A DNA stretch of 64,000 nt. Origin: Collinsella sp. GTDB taxonomy: Bacteria; Actinomycetota; Coriobacteriia; Coriobacteriales; Coriobacteriaceae. The position numbers were made by a program, and so were the translations under genes. Shown here piece by piece: positions 1 to 8,254 of the stretch. How positions within the stretch are numbered: position 1 is the stretch's first letter; each line of letters opens with the position of its first letter. The notes under the pieces are model-generated. The model did not search any database, was not told the DNA's origin, and worked only from the letters and a program-made list of their open reading frames with translations. The stretch is from contig JAGZSF010000013.1 of assembly GCA_018381235.1 (NCBI GenBank), forward strand, positions 1 through 64,000, read 5' to 3'.

Positions 1-18
1 CGGGCTGATATAGGGAGA

Positions 19-56
19 GGGCCTGACCCCATATCGTTGGGGCCAGGCCCGATTTT
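19..56. terminator. hairpin, possible terminator
   Basis: GGGCCTG (19-25) and CCCC (27-30) pair with GGGG (39-42) and CAGGCCC (44-50), with one mismatch, followed by GATTTT. The short T-run suits a plus-strand gene outside the window. The hairpin also lies just past the 3' end of the minus-strand acetyltransferase gene, so it may serve both. Confidence 0.5.
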
Positions 57-96
57 GCCTCTTGACAATGTCCTGCTCATATTAAAAGGAACGTCC

Positions 97-597
97 CTAT
101 CTGCCATCTACGCGCTTGGCCATCCAGGCATGGGGTTGGCCCTCGTCTTCGTAATCTACCGGGGCAATTTGCGTGTAGCCCGCCTTTACATAGAGCGGCA
201 GCACGCATTCCTGTGCATGCAGCTTAATAAGCTTTGCGCCGGCATCGCATGCACACGCATCACTGGCCTCGACGATCGCACTCGCCAGTCCGCGACGACG
301 CATAGCCGGCAGCACGGCGACGCGCCCCATAATGTAGGTCTCCCCCGCCGCAACGCCTTCGTCCATGTCGCATGCCGGCAACACCGGGGCCCCTGCGTCA
401 GCCACGCGCTCAAGCTCTTCGGGAAACACGCGCGAGCAACCGGCAAGCTCGCCGTCTACATAGAGCGTCACATGAATGCAGTTTGGATCCTCGTCGATAG
501 CGTCGAACTCATTCTCGTAGCCCTGCTCGTCCATAAAAACGACGCGGCGCACCAACGCCGCGTCATCAAAGCATCCCGTCTTAAGTTGGATATCCAT
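97..597 (-). CDS. GNAT family N-acetyltransferase (ElaA/YjcF-like)
   Basis: Predicted acetyl-CoA-dependent N-acetyltransferase of 166 residues; substrate unknown. The N-terminal stretch 'VVFMDEQGYENEFDAID' is like the VF-x-EQ segment of ElaA/YjcF-type GNAT proteins. The acetyl-CoA loop is seen as GRVAVLP followed by RRRGLAS (about residues 91-105), and a C-terminal 'LPLYVKAGY' is the usual GNAT strand-helix end. I chose the ATG at 597, preceded by AAAGGGCAGCC; a TTG six codons upstream is in frame but has no better ribosome site. It is the last gene after the Wzz/kinase/phosphatase genes, 39 bp beyond the phosphatase stop, and may be co-transcribed, but nothing links it to polysaccharide synthesis. 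Confidence 0.85.
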   Translation of the reverse strand: MDIQLKTGCFDDAALVRRVVFMDEQGYENEFDAIDEDPNCIHVTLYVDGELAGCSRVFPEELERVADAGAPVLPACDMDEGVAAGETYIMGRVAVLPAMRRRGLASAIVEASDACACDAGAKLIKLHAQECVLPLYVKAGYTQIAPVDYEDEGQPHAWMAKRVDGR

Positions 598-636
598 GGC
601 TGCCCTTTCATTCAATGCGAACGTTAGGGACAGATA

Positions 637-1287
637 TTAGCGAAAATGAGCTCCGCGCACACTAAACTTCGCGCGAGCCTTCGCCAGGCAGTCGTAATGA
701 CCCACGTTATGGGCATCGCTCGCGATGAAGCTGTACAGGTTCTGATCGAACAGGCGCTGTGCCGGCTTTTTCTCGCGACCAAATCGACCGCCGGCAATAA
801 AGTCCGCCGAAGCCTGCAGCTTGCAGCCCATATCGACCAGGCGCTCCGCCACGCTTACATCCTTTTGAACCGCACGATAGCGCTCAGGATGAGCGATGAT
901 CACCTGGTAGCCACGGCACTGCAAATCGTAAATCGTGTTCTCGTACTCTCTAAACGCATACGCATCGGCATGCGTCGAAAGTTCGAGCAGAAACTCGTTG
1001 GTCCCATCGAAATGCAAGTGCTCCGCGGCATCGATACCAAGCTCAACGAGCTTTCGATGGTTGACCTCGAAGCCCATCTGGAGCGGAAAGCCGTCAGCGT
1101 TATCACGCAGCAGCTCAAAGGCATCCCACATCTTGTCGTAATCAAAATAGGGATCACGGCAGTGAGGAGTGCAAACGATTCTGGTTACACCGGCCCGCTT
1201 GGCAGCCTCGAGCATCGCCAAGCTCTCATCGAGATCGGCGGCGCCGTCGTCTACACCCGGCAAGATATGGCAATGAATGTCACGCAT
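637..1287 (-). CDS. CpsB/CapC-type tyrosine-protein phosphatase (PHP domain)
   Basis: Manganese-dependent phosphatase of the PHP superfamily that in related systems removes phosphate from the CpsD/CapB tyrosine kinase, controlling capsule or exopolysaccharide chain export. The 216-residue length is typical. Metal-binding motifs are visible: DIHCHILPGVDDG (H5, H7), TPHC (H42), IAHPERY (H133) and SDAHN (D191, H193). The kinase gene lies 17 bp upstream and the Wzz-like gene before that, giving the canonical Wzz-kinase-phosphatase order. The start ATG follows AAGGCTGACCT. No glycosyltransferase genes are seen in the window, so the polysaccharide this trio serves must be encoded elsewhere. Confidence 0.9.
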   Translation of the reverse strand: MRDIHCHILPGVDDGAADLDESLAMLEAAKRAGVTRIVCTPHCRDPYFDYDKMWDAFELLRDNADGFPLQMGFEVNHRKLVELGIDAAEHLHFDGTNEFLLELSTHADAYAFREYENTIYDLQCRGYQVIIAHPERYRAVQKDVSVAERLVDMGCKLQASADFIAGGRFGREKKPAQRLFDQNLYSFIASDAHNVGHYDCLAKARAKFSVRGAHFR

Positions 1288-1304
1288 AGGTCAGCCTTAA
1301 TCAA

Positions 1305-2042
1305 CTAAACGTTTGCTCGGTTGGTGAAGATGCCCTTTTTGGAAGTCCCCTGATCGTCGGAGCCCTTCTTCACCTTCTTACCGTCCTTGGTGTAGTAGGA
1401 GTAGTAGTACTCGCTGGTCTCGGTCTCGCAGTAGTTCATAACGGTACCGATGAGCTTGACCTTCTCGGACTTCTTAAGCTGACCGATGGCGTTGAGCGCC
1501 TCCTCGCGCTTGGTGAAATCCTCACGCACGACAAAAAGCGCACCGTCGGTCAGACTTGCGATCTCGGCAGCATCGATGAAGGTGCCGACCGGGGGAGCAT
1601 CAAAGATAACGTACTGGAACTTGGCGGACAGTGCCTTTACCAGCTTGGCAAAGCGGTGAGAGACGATGATGTCGGCAGGATTGGGAATATGCGGCTCGGC
1701 ATCGAGGAAGTAGAAGTTCTTCTGACCCGTCTCGACAATCGCCTGGTCAATAGAAACCTGCTCGGAAAGGACTGCATAGAGTCCGCCGCGGGAGCGGACG
1801 CCGAGCATATCGGCAAGGGACCTGCGACGCATATCAGCCTCGACCAGCAGGACGCTCTTGCCGCTGGTGGCGATAGCCTGGGCAAGGTTGATGGAAACCG
1901 TAGACTTGCCCTCGTTGGGAATCGAGGACGTAACGGTGATGGTGCGAATGGGGTCGTCCACGCTCGCAAAGCGGATGTTGGCCAGAAGGGTCTTGGCGGC
2001 ATTCTGTACAACGAGCTTATCGGTGTTCTTTGCCTTAGCCAT
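1305..2042 (-). CDS. CpsD/CapB-family tyrosine kinase
   Basis: Cytoplasmic bacterial tyrosine kinase of 245 residues, which works with the membrane Wzz-like activator encoded just upstream. It has a P-loop 'SSIPNEGKST' (about 39-48), a Walker A' motif 'LLVEADMRR' (65-73) and Walker B 'VIFDAPPV' (145-152). Near the C terminus is a tyrosine cluster, 'SEYYYSYY', the expected autophosphorylation site. Autophosphorylation and removal by the PHP phosphatase next door would cycle oligomer state and polysaccharide length in the known family. The Wzz-like stop lies only 2 bp before this start. The preceding AAAGGTGG is a good ribosome site. Confidence 0.93.
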   Translation of the reverse strand: MAKAKNTDKLVVQNAAKTLLANIRFASVDDPIRTITVTSSIPNEGKSTVSINLAQAIATSGKSVLLVEADMRRRSLADMLGVRSRGGLYAVLSEQVSIDQAIVETGQKNFYFLDAEPHIPNPADIIVSHRFAKLVKALSAKFQYVIFDAPPVGTFIDAAEIASLTDGALFVVREDFTKREEALNAIGQLKKSEKVKLIGTVMNYCETETSEYYYSYYTKDGKKVKKGSDDQGTSKKGIFTNRANV

Positions 2043-2044
2043 GC

Positions 2045-2701
2045 CTATTTACCACCTTTCATAGCCGGAATTCGGCCAACAACGGGAATGCCCAGGAGCT
2101 CTTCTGCCTCTTCGGCACCGCGGATGCGGGTGTTGAGCATGTCTGCCAAAACGACATAGGCAACTGCGATAAAGATGCCCGCGAGGAACGCGACAGCAAC
2201 GTACAGCATACGCTTGGGACCGCTGGGGGCTTCGGGGGTCTTAGCCTCGTCGATAACGTTGATGCTCTGGGCAGCGCCGACGTTCTGAGCGACCGTACTC
2301 ACCGAGCTGGCCATGGCCTTTGCGACCTTAGCCGTCTCCTTGGCATCGGTGCCGGTAACCGAAAGCGTAATGACACGCGTGGTGGTCTCGGAGGAAACAG
2401 ACACCTTGTAGTCATCCAGATCGGTGAGGCCCAGTTCATTGGCTGCGCCGCTCATAACGCTATCGCTATCCAGCAGCGTGGCGATATCGTTGGAAAGCAT
2501 CTGACTCGCCGAGAGATCGTTGTAGCTCATCTGACCGCTATCGTCGGTCTTGGCGAGAATGTACATGCTCGTCGTCGCGGTATAGGTGTTGTCCATCGCA
2601 ACGAAGGACACGATGCCCATGGCGATCGCGCAGACCACCGGAAGGGCGATGACCAGCTGAAGGTGCTTCTTCAGCAGCTGGAACAGTTCGAGAAGGGTCA
2701 T
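2045..2701 (-). CDS. Wzz/CapA-type chain-length determinant, membrane activator of the tyrosine kinase
   Basis: Membrane protein of 218 residues with two transmembrane helices: one near residues 17-38 (ALPVVCAIAMGIVSFVAM) and one near 165-188 (LYVAVAFLAGIFIAVAYVVL). The roughly 125-residue external part between them fits Wzz-type polysaccharide co-polymerases. A proline-rich 'EAPSGPKR' precedes the second helix, as usual in this family. The short cytoplasmic tail ends 'LLGIPVVGRIPAMKGGK', the segment that in CapA/CpsC proteins activates the kinase. It is the first gene of the trio; the 195-bp gap upstream should hold the promoter. Confidence 0.9.
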   Translation of the reverse strand: MTLLELFQLLKKHLQLVIALPVVCAIAMGIVSFVAMDNTYTATTSMYILAKTDDSGQMSYNDLSASQMLSNDIATLLDSDSVMSGAANELGLTDLDDYKVSVSSETTTRVITLSVTGTDAKETAKVAKAMASSVSTVAQNVGAAQSINVIDEAKTPEAPSGPKRMLYVAVAFLAGIFIAVAYVVLADMLNTRIRGAEEAEELLGIPVVGRIPAMKGGK

Positions 2702-2843
2702 GCAGCTTGCCTTTCATTTCCCCAGTTCGGATTGACAAAACTGTCCGTATGTTATCGCATCTTTTTACCGAGACCAAACTCTATACATAAGAAACAGGCT
2801 CTCCTGTAAAAATGTCGGAAGCAATCGTAAAATTGCACAACAA

Positions 2844-2870
2844 CGCCGCACCCGAAAGTCAAATGCGGCG
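2844..2870 (-). terminator. hairpin after the PhoR-like gene
   Basis: CGCCGCA (2844-2850) pairs with TGCGGCG (2864-2870), 13-nt loop, 27 bp past the kinase stop. On the minus strand it is followed by TTGTTGT, a poor U-run, so termination may be weak and some read-through into the Wzz operon is possible. Confidence 0.5.
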
Positions 2871-2896
2871 TCTACATCAATATCTATGTTGTATCG

Positions 2897-4321
2897 CTAT
2901 GCGAATGGCTCGTCCTGCTGTATGGGAAACGTCACCGTAATGGTGGTTCCCACGCCCAACTCGCTCGACAGATCGAGCGTAGCGTGATGATACAGGGCCG
3001 CATGCTTGACAATGGCAAGCCCCAGGCCGGTTCCGCCGCGTGCCTTGGACCTACTCTTGTCCACGCGATAGAATCGCTCAAACACCTTGCCCTGTTCTTC
3101 AGGCGCGATACCGATTCCCGTGTCGGCGACCGCAAGGAACGGATGGCCTTCGTCGTTGGTGCCGCACTGCAGCGTAATCGTACCTCCGGGTTGATTGTAG
3201 CGGATGGCGTTGCTTGCCAGATTATAGATGAGCTCGTCGATCAAGCGCGACACGCCTTCGATGACCACAGGCTTGGTCTCATGACTTATCGTCACATTCG
3301 CCTGACGGGCGACCTGTTCAAGACGCTGTTCAACCGCGTAGATGGCACGCGAGAGCTCAATAGGCTCCGTGGACCCAATGGGCACCGCCTCGCCCTCAGT
3401 TGCACGCTCGGCCTCGTCCAAGTTAGACAGCGTAAGGATGTCGTTGACAAGCGCTGCCAAGCGGCCCGCCTCACGATAGATGCGACCGCCAAAGTTGCGC
3501 AGGTCGTCCTCGCCCTCGACCATGCCGTTTGCGATGAGCTCGGCATAGCCCGAAATCGCCGTAAGCGGCGTCTTGAGCTCATGAGTGATATTCGCCGTGA
3601 ACTCGCGGCGCATACGGTCGTTGTCCGCTAGCACCGCCATTTGGCGCTTGAGTTCCTGGCGCTGCGACTCGATACGCTCAAGCATGGGGACCATCTCGGC
3701 ATAGGCGTGCTCATAGCTACGGCGTGGGTGGTCCAAATCCACCTCTTGCAACGGCGCGATGATGGCACGGGACTCGCGGCGCGCCATAAAAAACGAGAGT
3801 ACCGCACCCGCTGCTGCGATAAGCAGCATCGGCGCCACCATCGACAGCAAAATCGCCGCAACGCCAGGCTGGGCCTGCGCCAAGCGGACAACCTGGCCGT
3901 TATCAAGGGCGACGGCGCGATACAGCATAATCTCGTCGAGCGTAGAGCTTGCGCGCTCCGCGGAACCCGAACCACTCTCAAAGGCCTCGATGACCTCGGG
4001 GCGATCGCCATGGTTGGGCAGTGTGGAAGGCGACGCCTCGTTGTCGTAGGCAACCGATCCATCCTTGTTAATCAGCGTGATGCGCAAGTCCTCGCGATCG
4101 AGACTACGCAAGAACGGGATGGGCTCCTGCTGTTCGTCGAGAGCGGCAGCAATGAGCTCGGTTTCCTGCGCCAGATTGGCACTCGTGGCATCCGCCAAGG
4201 TGTTTTGCACAAAGAACGCACCCAGCACCGTAAACGCCACGATAACCGCCATGGCGCAGACAAAGATCGTCACAAAAACGCGGTGCGACAGCGTATGTTT
4301 TCCCTGGGGGGCGAAGACCAC
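2897..4321 (-). CDS. phoR: sensor histidine kinase, PhoR-like
   Basis: Membrane sensor kinase of 474 residues. Two transmembrane helices (about 15-38 and 156-179) flank an extracytoplasmic domain of about 115 residues. Then come a linker, the H-box 'NITHELKTPLTAISG' (phospho-acceptor H247), an N-box 'NLASNAIRYNQPGG', and ATP-binding motifs 'DTGIGI' and 'GGTGLGLAIVKH'. The GTG start lies 3 bp after the PhoB-like regulator stop, so the two are translationally close. With pstB at the head of the same gene set, phosphate-starvation sensing is the likely role; the symbol rests on this context rather than on the sensor domain. Confidence 0.82.
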   Translation of the reverse strand: MVFAPQGKHTLSHRVFVTIFVCAMAVIVAFTVLGAFFVQNTLADATSANLAQETELIAAALDEQQEPIPFLRSLDREDLRITLINKDGSVAYDNEASPSTLPNHGDRPEVIEAFESGSGSAERASSTLDEIMLYRAVALDNGQVVRLAQAQPGVAAILLSMVAPMLLIAAAGAVLSFFMARRESRAIIAPLQEVDLDHPRRSYEHAYAEMVPMLERIESQRQELKRQMAVLADNDRMRREFTANITHELKTPLTAISGYAELIANGMVEGEDDLRNFGGRIYREAGRLAALVNDILTLSNLDEAERATEGEAVPIGSTEPIELSRAIYAVEQRLEQVARQANVTISHETKPVVIEGVSRLIDELIYNLASNAIRYNQPGGTITLQCGTNDEGHPFLAVADTGIGIAPEEQGKVFERFYRVDKSRSKARGGTGLGLAIVKHAALYHHATLDLSSELGVGTTITVTFPIQQDEPFA

Positions 4322-4324
4322 GGG

Positions 4325-5053
4325 TTACTCCTCCGATGCGGTGGCCGCGGTGTCGTCACCTTCGGCACCATCACCGGCAGAAGGCTCGGCCAAGCGGTAG
4401 CCCACGCCGCGCACGGTCTCGATGGCGCTGGCATGCTCGCCCAGTTTTTGGCGAAGCGTCTGCACGTGCACGTCAACGGTGCGCGAACCGCCGTCGAAGT
4501 CCCAGCCCCACACGCTCTGCAGCAACGACTCGCGGGTAAAAACCACGCCGGGCTTGCGCATGAGGTACTCGAGCAGGTCGAACTCGCGCAGGGTGAGCTT
4601 AAGCGGCTCGCCGGCAACGGTCACCTCGCGATGACTGGGCGAGAGCACGATGTCGCCCACGCTGAGCACATCGCTCGCCTGCTTGACCATGCCGCCGCGA
4701 CGCAGCAGTGCGCGGCAGCGGCTCGCAAGCTCCATGAGCGAAAACGGCTTAGTCAGGTAATCGTCGGCACCGCCATCGAGCGCCATCACCTTGTCGAGCT
4801 CGGTATCCTTGGCGGTAAGCATCATGATGGGCACCGTCGCCGTCAGGCGGTCGGCACGCAGGCGACGCATAATCGCCAAGCCATCGGTATCGGGCAGCAT
4901 GATATCGAGCAGGACGGCATCGGGTACCCGTCGCGCCACGGCAGTCTTAAACTCACCGTCGCACGAAAAGCCCTCGGCCTCGATTCCCTGCTTGCGCAAC
5001 GCATAGACCGTCAAATCCCTGATGTTGTCATCGTCCTCGACGTAATAGATCAT
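4325..5053 (-). CDS. phoB: OmpR/PhoB-type response regulator
   Basis: Response regulator of 242 residues: receiver domain with acidic pocket D7-D9, phospho-acceptor D50 ('AVLLDIMLPDTDG'), conserved TA ('MLTAKDTE') and KPF ('YLTKPFSL'), then a winged-helix DNA-binding domain ('LTLREFDLLEYLMRKPG... RTVDVHVQTLRQKLG'). I start at the ATG at 5053 (MIYYVEDD), preceded by AAAGGGG; an in-frame ATG eight codons upstream has no ribosome site. The C-terminal tail (about 25 residues, Glu/Asp/Ala-rich) extends past the winged helix. It lies 64 bp after pstB and 3 bp before its kinase; likely phosphate-regulon control. Confidence 0.85.
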   Translation of the reverse strand: MIYYVEDDDNIRDLTVYALRKQGIEAEGFSCDGEFKTAVARRVPDAVLLDIMLPDTDGLAIMRRLRADRLTATVPIMMLTAKDTELDKVMALDGGADDYLTKPFSLMELASRCRALLRRGGMVKQASDVLSVGDIVLSPSHREVTVAGEPLKLTLREFDLLEYLMRKPGVVFTRESLLQSVWGWDFDGGSRTVDVHVQTLRQKLGEHASAIETVRGVGYRLAEPSAGDGAEGDDTAATASEE

Positions 5054-5117
5054 GTTGAACCCCTTTGCGGCCGGCATGACCGCATCTTAACCCTAAAGGT
5101 ACCTTCACTAGATGGTA

Positions 5118-5993
5118 TCAGCCAAAACGCCCCGTCAAATAATCCGCCGTGCGCGGATCGGTCGGATTCTTGAAGAGTTGCGCGGTGGGCGCGTGCTCCA
5201 CCAGCTCACCCAGCAAAAAGAATGCGACCGAATCGGAGATACGCGCCGCCTGCTGCATATTGTGCGTAACGACCACGAGCGTGCAGGTCTCTTTGAGCTC
5301 GCAGGCCAGCTGCTCCACCACCAGCGTCGACACAGGGTCGAGTGCCGAGGTCGGCTCGTCCATCAGCAGAATGTCGGGCTGCACGGCAAGTGCGCGGGCG
5401 ATGCACAGACGCTGCTGCTGGCCGCCCGAAAGACCCAGACCCGACTCTTTGAGCTTGTCCTTGGCCTCGTCCCACAGGGCGGCGCGTCGCAGGGAGTCTT
5501 CGACCAGCTCGTCGAGCACGACGCGATCGCGCACACCCATACCGCGCGGCCCATAGGCGACGTTGTCGTAGATGCTCATGGGAAACGGGTTGGGGCGCTG
5601 GAACACCATGCCCACGCGCTGGCGAAGGCGGCAGATGTCGTAGTCGCCCAGGATATCTTGACCATCGAGCGCAATCTTGCCCTCGATTCGGCAGTCCTTG
5701 ATGCCGTCGTTCATGCGGTTAAAGCAGCGCAGCAACGTGGACTTTCCGCAGCCCGAAGGCCCGATGAACGAGGTAATCTGCTTGTCGCGGATCTTGATAT
5801 TCACGTCCTTGAGCGCATGGTGGTCGCCATAGAACAGGTCGAGGCCCTCAACATCGATTCGCGTCGGCGAGGCGGCAAGATCCTCTGCCGTGGGGCGAGT
5901 CGCATCCCCAACCTCGCGCTCGTGCGCGGCCTCGGCCTGCGCTTTCATGAGTTCTTCAAGCTCCGTGGGCTCCACAGCCGCAGCAGCCGTCAT
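5118..5993 (-). CDS. pstB: phosphate ABC transporter ATP-binding protein PstB
   Basis: ATPase subunit of the high-affinity phosphate importer PstSCAB, 291 residues. It shows Walker A 'GPSGCGKST', Q-loop 'VFQRPNPFPMSIYDNVAYG' (the PNPFP is a PstB hallmark), signature 'LSGGQQQR', Walker B 'ILLMDEPTSALDP' and H-loop 'VVVTHNMQQAARISD'. The N terminus has about 45 extra residues rich in Ala and Glu before the ATPase fold. The ATG at 5993 follows GGAGGT at 7 nt; the ATG at 6008 lies inside that region. No pstS, pstC, pstA or phoU is adjacent: upstream is an unrelated kinase gene, downstream phoB and phoR. The permease must be encoded elsewhere. Confidence 0.95.
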   Translation of the reverse strand: MTAAAAVEPTELEELMKAQAEAAHEREVGDATRPTAEDLAASPTRIDVEGLDLFYGDHHALKDVNIKIRDKQITSFIGPSGCGKSTLLRCFNRMNDGIKDCRIEGKIALDGQDILGDYDICRLRQRVGMVFQRPNPFPMSIYDNVAYGPRGMGVRDRVVLDELVEDSLRRAALWDEAKDKLKESGLGLSGGQQQRLCIARALAVQPDILLMDEPTSALDPVSTLVVEQLACELKETCTLVVVTHNMQQAARISDSVAFFLLGELVEHAPTAQLFKNPTDPRTADYLTGRFG

Positions 5994-6096
5994 ACCGCAT
6001 ACCTCCACATCGATATCAATTCAGCAGTATCGATAGTAGGAATCGCGGCTCATATGCACGTGAGCGCATTGTCAAGTGTTTGTAAGGGCACACTGA

Positions 6097-7335
6097 CTAT
6101 GCGGCGGGCAGCTCGATGGTGAATATCGTGTGTTCGGGCGTCGATTCACATGCAACGGTACCGCCGTGCGCGCATACGATCTCCTTGGCGATGGCAAGCC
6201 CCAGTCCAGCGCCGCCGCGATTGGTCGCACGCGCCGCATCCAGGCGATAGAACTTCTCAAAGATCACCTTGAGCTTTGCCTCAGGGATGGGATCGCCCTG
6301 ATTGATAAAGCGCACGCGCACGCCACCGCCGTCCCGGCGTCTGGCCTCGATCGTGATGGTCGAGCCCTCATAGCTATAGGCAATAGCGTTTTTCATGATG
6401 TTGTTGAACACGCGAGCCATTTTGTCGCCATCCACGAGCACCGTCAGGTCCTCGCGAATATCAACTTGGACTTCCTTATGCTGCTCGTTGAGGATGGGAT
6501 AGAACTCGTCAGTCACCTGAGCCAGCAGCAACCCCAGATCAACATAGCCGCGCGTGAGCACGATATCGTGGAAGTCAAAGCGCGTGATATCGAAGAACTC
6601 TTCGATGAGCGTATCGAGCCGGTGCGCCTTGTCGAGCGCCACGCCCGTAAAGTGCGCACGTTGCTCAACCGGCAGCTCGGGAGCCTCTTGCAGCAGCGAA
6701 AGATAGCCCACCACACTGGCAAGCGGGGTGCGTAGGTCATGTGCCAAGTACGTGACCAAATCGTCCTTGCGATGCGACTCGTCACGCAGAGCTTGCTGCA
6801 CCTTGCGCTCACGGTCACGCACGCGGTTAAGGGCGCCCTCGACCTCCAAGAAGTCGCCGTCGATGTTATCCCAGGTGTCGGGGTGATCGATCAGGCGATC
6901 TTGAATACGAGCGGCCAGCACACAATCGGCATGCTGCTCGCCCTGCTCGTAGCCCTGGTAGTACAGGGCGCGGCCACACAAGAACAGCACGCACGCGGCA
7001 AGCGCCAGCACAAAGCCAAGCATGTTGAATACAAAGCCGACATCAAACAGCACCGGCCCTTCGATGCCGCCGAGCGCCATGGCGCCAATCGCCAACGTCA
7101 TGGCCCACGCGGCGCCGCCAATCACCACGCAGCGGCACACGATCTCAAATCGATCGATCAGCAAAAAGCCGACAAGCAGCACCGCCAAGATTCCGACGAT
7201 GTTGTCGATGCCAATCAGCAGCAGGCTCAGCAAAAAGAGCAGCACCGTTGCAAGCGCGCGGTTGTCGACGACCGACCTCACGTATTCAAAGAGCCGATCG
7301 GGCACCTCGAACGCTTGCCTATCGTCTTTTGTCAT
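6097..7335 (-). CDS. sensor histidine kinase, VanS-like
   Basis: Sensor kinase of 412 residues with four N-terminal hydrophobic segments in two pairs (about residues 30-70 and 80-125), little extracytoplasmic sequence, then H-box 'YLAHDLRTPLASVVGYLSLLQEAPELP', N-box 'NNIMKNAIAYSYEG' and G-box 'GGAGLGLAIAKE'. The H-box run and 'LDKAHRLDTLIEEFFDITRF' are close to VanS kinases. I start at the ATG at 7335, preceded by GAGGATCTTGAT; the longer frame has no good site. It lies 26 bp after the VanR-like regulator and faces dacA across the promoter region. No vanHAX ligase genes are present, so peptidoglycan or envelope sensing is more likely than glycopeptide resistance. Confidence 0.85.
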   Translation of the reverse strand: MTKDDRQAFEVPDRLFEYVRSVVDNRALATVLLFLLSLLLIGIDNIVGILAVLLVGFLLIDRFEIVCRCVVIGGAAWAMTLAIGAMALGGIEGPVLFDVGFVFNMLGFVLALAACVLFLCGRALYYQGYEQGEQHADCVLAARIQDRLIDHPDTWDNIDGDFLEVEGALNRVRDRERKVQQALRDESHRKDDLVTYLAHDLRTPLASVVGYLSLLQEAPELPVEQRAHFTGVALDKAHRLDTLIEEFFDITRFDFHDIVLTRGYVDLGLLLAQVTDEFYPILNEQHKEVQVDIREDLTVLVDGDKMARVFNNIMKNAIAYSYEGSTITIEARRRDGGGVRVRFINQGDPIPEAKLKVIFEKFYRLDAARATNRGGAGLGLAIAKEIVCAHGGTVACESTPEHTIFTIELPAA

Positions 7336-7361
7336 ATCAAGATCCTCACAAGCGAAAAGCG

Positions 7362-8057
7362 TTATTCGATGATGTAGCCGACGCCCCAGACGTTTTTGAT
7401 AAAGCGTGGCTTTTGTGCGTCGTCGCCGATCTTTTCGCGCAAGTGGCGAATATGCACCATCACCGTATTGTTGGAGCCGGGCATAAAGTCCTCGTTCCAC
7501 ACCGCGCGGAACAGGTCCTCCACGGCCACCACGCTGCCGCGATGCTCGACCAGATACAGCAAGATTGAATACTCGGTGGGCGTGAGGCGAACCGGTGAAC
7601 CGTCCACCGTTACGGAACGAGCATCGCGGTTGATCTCCAAGCCGTCGAGCTGAATGGTCGGCGACTCGGCCGCCTGTGCACGGCTACCGTAGCTGGTGTA
7701 GCGGCGAAGCTGAGCGTGCACGCGCGCGATGAGCTCCAGCGGACGGAACGGCTTAACCACGTAATCGTCCGCGCCAAGCGAAAGGCCCCCGATCTTGTCT
7801 TGCTGGGCATCGCGCGCCGTCAGCATGATCACGGGATAGGTATGGCTGGAACGGATCGTACGCAGCAGCTCAAACCCATCGATATCGGGCAGCATGACAT
7901 CAAGCAGCGCCAGATCGAACTCCTGCTCCAAAATCGCCTTGGCAGCATCGGCCCCGCTATAGGCAATCTGGACATCAAAGCCCTCTTTTGTAAGGTAGAT
8001 GCCAACCAAGTCGGCGATGGCCTTCTCGTCATCAACTACCAAAATGCGCTCGTTCAT
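7362..8057 (-). CDS. response regulator, VanR/OmpR type
   Basis: OmpR-family regulator of 231 residues. The receiver domain has D9-D10, phospho-acceptor D53 ('LALLDVMLPDIDG'), 'MLTARDAQQDKIGGLSLGADDYVVKPF', then a winged helix ('LTPTEYSILLYLVEHRG... NNTVMVHIRHLREKIG'). The closing 'WGVGYIIE' is typical. The receiver and effector domains are most like VanR-type regulators, matching the VanS-like partner encoded 26 bp downstream. The gene starts 197 bp from the divergent dacA start, so the regulator may act on that intergenic region; this is inference from position only. Confidence 0.88.
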   Translation of the reverse strand: MNERILVVDDEKAIADLVGIYLTKEGFDVQIAYSGADAAKAILEQEFDLALLDVMLPDIDGFELLRTIRSSHTYPVIMLTARDAQQDKIGGLSLGADDYVVKPFRPLELIARVHAQLRRYTSYGSRAQAAESPTIQLDGLEINRDARSVTVDGSPVRLTPTEYSILLYLVEHRGSVVAVEDLFRAVWNEDFMPGSNNTVMVHIRHLREKIGDDAQKPRFIKNVWGVGYIIE

Positions 8058-8209
8058 GCGTGCTCCTCTCGCGCTCCATTATGCCTGAGGCGACGCACGC
8101 CACACACAACAAGCGTGGGTGATTAAGTCGGCCTTAAGCACCCTTGTGCCCGTTCGGGTGCGGATGTGGGCCAAGCGCGCACGCGATGATCGCCGACGCC
8201 GGCAAACGA

Positions 8210-8215
8210 TATACT
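8210..8215 (+). promoter_or_regulatory. putative -10 element for dacA
   Basis: TATACT lies 40 bp upstream of the GTG at 8255. The -35 region (TGATCG, 8187-8192, 17-bp spacing) is weak. This -10 falls downstream of an in-frame ATG at 8186, which argues that translation starts at 8255. Confidence 0.5.
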
Positions 8216-8254
8216 CTAGTTTCAGAAGAGACCATCCCGTCGAAAGCGAAATCT

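Noticed and set aside
6097..8057. Vancomycin resistance locus
   Set aside because: Only the two-component pair is VanRS-like; no vanH, vanA-type ligase or vanX gene is nearby.
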